From Endomychus coccineus (Eukaryota > Arthropoda > Insecta > Coleoptera > Endomychidae), in assembly GCA_958510875.1 (NCBI GenBank), contig OY294067.1:231537771-231601770 (forward strand): a stretch of DNA of 64,000 nt, in the 5' to 3' direction. Of the stretch, positions 59,067 to 64,000 are shown one piece after another. A program made the translations under genes and the position numbers. Numbering within the stretch: the stretch's first letter is position 1; the number at the start of each line of letters is the position of its first letter. The notes beneath the pieces were generated by a model. The model was not told the origin of the DNA. It saw only the letters and a list, made by a program, of their open reading frames with translations, and did no database searches.

Positions 59067-62000
59067 GTAAGGGTGCGAGTTAAGTAAGTAAAAATGTGTA
59101 GAAATGCTAGCGTTATATCGCAAGAAGCTTTGGTCTTAATGGATGTGGATCATTGCTGATAATTTGATTGATGCAGTGATCTATTGGTGCATTATCTACA
59201 ACAACATTGCTAGAACTACTGACTACTGGCAAGATTGCAGAATGATACTATCAAACGCTAAACAGTATTTAGAATTCCAAATTCAGCTGTATCGCTAATA
59301 ACCGTACTTTAGTAGACAATATTTGGGAAGTCAAAATCTGTCTTTATCATTTCAACCATGTACGCATACAAACATTTTTTCTTGCATAAATATTGAATTA
59401 ACGAACGTGTTTTAATGTTTCATAGTTGAAACAATGCTCAAATATTGACATATGACAGAATTCTTATAGTTTCATTTGTAAACGAAGTTGATGAAATTAT
59501 AGAAAAAATTCAAGATAAGAATCGAGGATTTATTGAAATTTGAAGGTACCTAGATTATTCTCGTATGGAAAATGATGTTGGTTTGAAAAGTGACCAAAAA
59601 AGAAACCACGTTGTAGAAAAAGAAAAACTACATGGATGAATGAGATTATTATATCTAAGAAAAATAGAAAAATTCAGAACCTTTCTAATATTTTAGATTC
59701 CTTGATCAAATTTTTCTTTAAGATCAGTTGCATCAAACCCTATCTAAGTGTAGAAAGGTTAAATAAAATCCATATTTTCCTTTATATTTTGAGAATTGCT
59801 TTGATAAATAACAACAATAGGCTAACCAAACTTAATTAAGTTCATATCAAGGCTCATTAGTGTTTTTTAATGTCCTATCATTTTCTACCAAAGGTTTTGC
59901 TCTAATATAAACCTGTTTTCGATTCGTTCGATATTTTGATGAAAAATTTTAAAATGTACGAGTTACTTTCATATTCACTAGGTATTTCTGTAGAATGGAG
60001 AACCCTATCAACATAATTTTTCCATGAAATAATAAAATGTGGATTGAACATGAAATAATACTTAAATACTGTATCATGTTAACAATATTATATCAACAAA
60101 TAGTGAATTCGTCAGAATTATTTATTATTATTCACGGAATTGCTAATATAATTAGGAATATATTGTCGTTTATGTGTAAAGTTGTGTTTTATTCAAAATG
60201 TATTATTCAATTCGTAATGAACTTACACGTAGTAGTAAACGCCGGATTTGCTTGTCTATGAAATGTGTAAAGTATTTAAATTTTAGCATTATTTTGAAAA
60301 TTACACTAAATATCAATTCAAAATTCAAGCATAAATAATCGCTATTTCTTGAAATTATAGAGAATAATTTTAAGTCTTATGATTCGTCCACTAGATGATT
60401 ATTCCAGAAGGATTATTATTACTTAGAATAAGCTTTAATCTGAAAATTAAACACTGGCAGACGTTTAATACCATTATTTGATAATCTTCAAAAAATGTAC
60501 ATGTTCCTCTGAAGAACTTAATAATGACTTGGCATAAGAATATTTTTCAGGCAATGTTGAAAGTAAAAACAGTATCTTCTTCGTTCATTTAGAAGAAAAA
60601 TTTTCCACAGTATTCCTTATAACATTACTTTTGAAACACAAGACACGTTGTTGGGTTGTTGAGACTAAAAATATGAAACTGATCAACTACAGTTTCAGAT
60701 AAACGAGACCCATGATCTGTAGGTTTTAATCAAGATGAAGCATACAAATGTTTCTTAGAAACTGAGTGAAAGTGTAAATCCGATGTTCGACACTGAAAGC
60801 CACGGTAAATAGATATTCACTTCCGATAGGTTAGAATTTATAAATGCAAGTGGATTTTTCAAACTGGTATGATATAGATGGATAGTTGTAATTTCCGTTA
60901 GATAATCGGTACTTAAATGTAATGTTATGTTGACTAGAAAACTAATAGTAGTGAATTGCTTCGTATTGTAGTAATTAGATTTTATGTAAATACAGTGCAC
61001 TTAACTTACTTACATCACTAAAAATGATTTATTACAAACCTACTAATTTGCTTCGAAAGTCCAGCAATTAGGGATTTGGAAGGTAAAAAGTATGTTGAAC
61101 TCTAAGCAAATTATCCCATGTTTTAAGTACACCATTTTAATATTTAAATAAACTTTATTCACATTTTGTTTCTAAACGGCGCTGTTCGTAGCTTTTGCTG
61201 ATGATACAACAGACAAGATGTTTTGAGCAAACTATGATTTATATTTTATATTCAATTTATTTTTATTTATTTTTTTGTAGCGAAAACTATGAAGTTCTTG
61301 TCGATTTTTCTTCTCAAAAATATCTCAATTTAAAGCTAAGTTATTTGTAAATTTCTTGTCACTCTTGAATATAATAAGTTAATTTTGAGTCTATATAAGT
61401 TAATAGTACTCGTATGTACTTCTGATTTTCAATGTTTCCCAGAATGTATATTTGACCTAAATAAAAATCTTGAAAACAAATACGATTGTAAATTCCAAAC
61501 TAGTTCAACCATTGTTGCTCCACTTCAGGATTTGGCTCAACTTAAGCAACATTTTTTATTTAAAATTAAATAATCGCACTGGAAGAAGACATACGCTATA
61601 TATCTAAGTAGTATTAATTAGGGTTTCTTCTACACTAAAAAGAGAAAATGTACATATATTCAACCATTTGACCATTAACCAGATTCAAAGAGCTGAAATG
61701 TTATGTTCAACTTATTGAAATACTCAAGATAGACTGGATACGTTAATAAAATTTTTAGAGAAACAACTGTGAGATGAGATATCAGAATGTGAAACTCACG
61801 GTGACTACAGAAGAAACTCACTTTTGTTTTCGTAACCATTATTTCCTAAATCCTGAAAATGGTGGTTTGTAGATACATGCATGAAATATGCAAGATGCTA
61901 ACAAATTTACTAGAGAATTAAGTTATTATTCTTATTATGAGCTTATTAAATTAGCTTCTAAAATAGAAGTAACCTTCTGAATATGGTTGTAATATGCTTG

Positions 62001-62552
62001 AAACAAACTAATGCTGATAACTTAATTTACAGAAGAAAACAGCTCATATCGATTCCTCGATCTCATTTGTCATAATAATTAAGATCAGCACATGAAAAAT
62101 TTGTATTTCATAATTATGAATAATCTTAGAATATAATAAAACAATTTCCAGAACATAGAATTTTCATTAGTCGGTAACTTGTATTACAACAAAGGTAACT
62201 ATTGAATCTAAATAATTTTCCTTACACTAGACCTTCATTTTTGAGGAAGAAAGTAAATTGAAGTTGTACAAAGTCACAAAGTCAACAAAATAATGAGTTA
62301 AGATTTGATGAAGTGAATCCCTCTCATATCTCAGACAACACCACTGAAGGATTGTTATATTTCAAAATCACATCTGCCACATTTATGAATTTTTCATTTC
62401 CTTCTCTAGTGTGGAAAAAACCCTAATAAATCTAGATTATATGATTTTTTGCTTCTAATTGAATTGCTCCAAAACAATTTGTCTGTTTAAATAAAACTTA
62501 CTGCATGCTGAGCTACAAATGCAAAACTAACCAAGCTTATTTGCGATTGTAG
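59067..62552. other. CaMKII intron, no gene seen
   Basis: AT-rich DNA of 3.5 kb. Short ORFs on both strands carry no motif. No transposon end was recognised. Confidence 0.5.
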
Positions 62553-62615
62553 AAATACGGATTGTGTGTCCAGACAAGCCGTGTTCACAGCTATCCACAA
62601 ACTCCCAATCCTCAG
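62553..62615 (+). CDS. CaMKII: CaMKII cassette exon: conserved last linker block
   Basis: This 63-bp, phase 1-1 exon encodes 21 residues: EIRIVCPDKPCSQLSTNSQ plus Ser-Ser. It corresponds to the DIRILCPAKT...NSQCSS block that precedes ARRQEII in long insect CaMKII isoforms, so its place in the gene is firm. The acceptor is GCGATTGTAG|AA and the donor TCAG|GTAGGC. It has two Cys residues and several Ser/Thr. Joined to the next exon it reads QSS-A-RRQEII. Skippable in frame. Confidence 0.93.
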
Positions 62616-62950
62616 GTAGGCATTTTCAATGAAGAAGTGATTACTTGATATTGCTAATTATTGCTATATACTGACTAATCTATATCTATTATTTCATTTA
62701 ATTGTTGCAATTTGGATAATGTAGCAGAAAATTTGAGTTTTTGGAATGAAACTTTGAATTTTCTTCTGCATCTCTTTACTTTCAAGTATACTTACTTATA
62801 TTTAACTCTTGCATGAGTTGAAGTAAAAATAGACTTTATTTCCACGTATAAACCAGTGGTACTTGGTACTCTGTGTAGTTCTTCTAGTATTGATGGTCAC
62901 TGGTGTGTCATATTATGTACAAAGTAATAACACTTATTTCGTTTCCATAG

Positions 62951-63026
62951 CTAGAAGACAAGAGATTATCAAGATGACAGAACAATTGATAGAGGCGATC
63001 AATATGGGTGATTTTGAAGCATACAC
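62951..63026 (+). CDS. CaMKII: CaMKII exon: start of the association (hub) domain
   Basis: This 76-bp exon enters in phase 1 and leaves in phase 0 plus 2. It encodes [18 protein letters not shown] and then MGDFEAYT, the Thr split with the next exon. This first helix of the CaMKII association domain builds the ring-shaped 12-14-subunit holoenzyme; the length and residues match the family. The acceptor is TTTCGTTTCCATAG|CT and the donor ATACAC|GTAAGT. The following exon (KICDP...FEPEALGNLVEG) is not in the last kilobase of the window. Confidence 0.97.
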
Positions 63027-63347
63027 GTAAGTAAATTACATTTTATGACGTATGTCCCTTATAAATAGTTTCTAAAAAGAATAGTAGACTAGTTACGTTG
63101 AAAATTAATCTCTATGAGAGTAATAAAATCATGATCAATCAGTCGCATTAATTTTTTAAAGAGCTTTTAAAATTTTTTTTGCGAACATGCAATTATTTTT
63201 GTCATGTAAAAGGGTTGCATATGTGTTACGAGTGTTAGGATATCTACGTGGAACTTTCATTTCTTAGAAAAATAGTAAGATTTTGTGTTTATGGATTAAG
63301 AATATAACCGCCTGCTTAATGCAAAGGAATCGACGAGAAATGAGCAA

Positions 63348-64000
63348 TACAGGGTGTTACAAAATATATGCGCAGGACTTCAGGATGTGATAGCTCGTCC
63401 AAAAATGTGAAAAAATGTTTCTATTAACTTACCCTCTACAATGCACAATTTTCGAGAGTTGAAATTGAAAAAAGTACAGAAAACAGCTTTTGTAAGCATT
63501 TTGTACTCATAGTAAGCTAAGTTTTGTGCGATACAAATTTTTTTTTTTCAAGTCATAATTGGTGAAAATTTTGAAGGGGTAGTGGGTGTTTTTCTCCCCA
63601 ACTTCTACGTCACTGGAAAAAGTACCGCCATTTGAACCGCCAATGTTTTCCACACAAAAAAGGTTTTTCTGGTCATAAGCTTTAAAGTTGACCGTTTTCG
63701 AGAAAAATCAACTTTTATGTTGAAAAACATGATCGATTTTTTGACATAAATATTTTTTTCACTAATTAAACAAAATTTATTCAAACGTTAAAACATATAA
63801 CAAAACCAAACGTTAACTTCATAATTGCCTCCGTTAGCTTCAATGCACGCAGCAATTCTTAGACGCAGTAACTGTCTAACACGCAAGAAAATTCCCGGAG
63901 TGTTCCGAATTATGCAACAATGCTTTCACATAATTGATCAACATTTTCAACTAGAGTAGCGTAGACTAGGGTTTTGAGATGGCCCCAAAAGAAAAAATCT
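63348..64000 (-). mobile_element. Tc1/mariner-type element, cut by the window edge
   Basis: The left end TACAGGGTGTTACAAAATAT starts at 63348, with a TA that may be the target site. It is followed by several hundred bases of non-coding sequence typical of long terminal repeats in this family, then a minus-strand transposase remnant. It lies in the CaMKII intron after the first hub exon, the opposite strand to the gene. Confidence 0.82.
63788..64000 (-). pseudogene. Mariner-type transposase C-terminus, partial
   Basis: Minus-strand reading from the window edge gives DFFFWGHLKTLVYATLVENV, then DQLCESIVA, a stop, and further on CIEANGGNYE, ending at a TAA at 63788-63790. This is the C-terminal third of the same transposase type as at 39884 (DFFIWGELKRQVYEVQINNI...INEGGGHIEHLL). 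At least one internal stop is present, so this copy is broken. Its first two catalytic residues would lie past the window end. Confidence 0.85.

Overview
This window is AT-rich animal DNA, most likely from an insect. I base that on one recognisable host gene, CaMKII (calcium/calmodulin-dependent protein kinase II), and on the mobile-element mix: Tc1/mariner-type elements with an arthropod-style transposase, Penelope-like elements, Jockey/CR1- and R1/I-like LINE scraps, and many foldback MITEs. A beetle is possible, but the sequence does not fix the order.

The gene runs left to right across the window on the + strand. The reading frame was rebuilt exon by exon from splice sites and protein similarity, because no exon is long enough to appear as a long ORF. 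Three exons sit close together at 4641-5007, separated by introns of 60 and 57 bp. They encode the end of the kinase C-lobe, the autoinhibitory helix with its autophosphorylation Thr, and the calmodulin-binding helix. An intron of about 36.6 kb follows. Then come the conserved linker exon (41579-41668), five further linker exons (49725, 52181, 55176, 59013, 62553) and the first association-domain exon (62951-63026). The upstream kinase exons and the rest of the association domain lie outside the window. All six linker exons start and end in phase 1, so any subset can be skipped without losing frame. A candidate alternative last exon at 55434-55462 would end the protein before the hub domain.

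Everything else is intron, largely made of mobile elements. 3.4-4.1 kb: decayed LINE RNase H region. 7.7-9.9 kb: a CR1/Jockey-type LINE split by a second LINE with a perfect 15-bp target duplication. 10.9-12.6 kb: dead Tc1/mariner element. 16.8-18.9 kb: foldback family with a GC-richer core. 19.0-20.0 kb: two Penelope fragments back to back. 21.3-22.7 kb: hairpin MITE, LINE fragment, foldback MITE. 26.1-29.0 kb: foldback element and a broken Tc1/mariner copy. 30.8-33.5 kb: unassigned GC-richer block with short direct repeats. 39.2-41.5 kb: an intact Tc1/mariner element with a 359-codon transposase and 466-bp terminal repeats, ending 100 bp before a CaMKII exon. 43.4-44.0 kb: Penelope fragment. 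45.0-46.7 kb: large foldback element with a 4-bp target duplication. 50.8 kb: long CA microsatellite. 52.5-53.1 kb: three-unit tandem repeat. 56.1-57.1 kb: two copies of a SINE-like repeat, one carrying a clean hAT-type MITE. 63.3 kb to the end: another Tc1/mariner element, cut by the window edge.

There are no bacterial-type operons, CRISPR arrays or rRNA genes, and no convincing tRNA gene. Apart from the intact transposase, the only gene product I can support is CaMKII.
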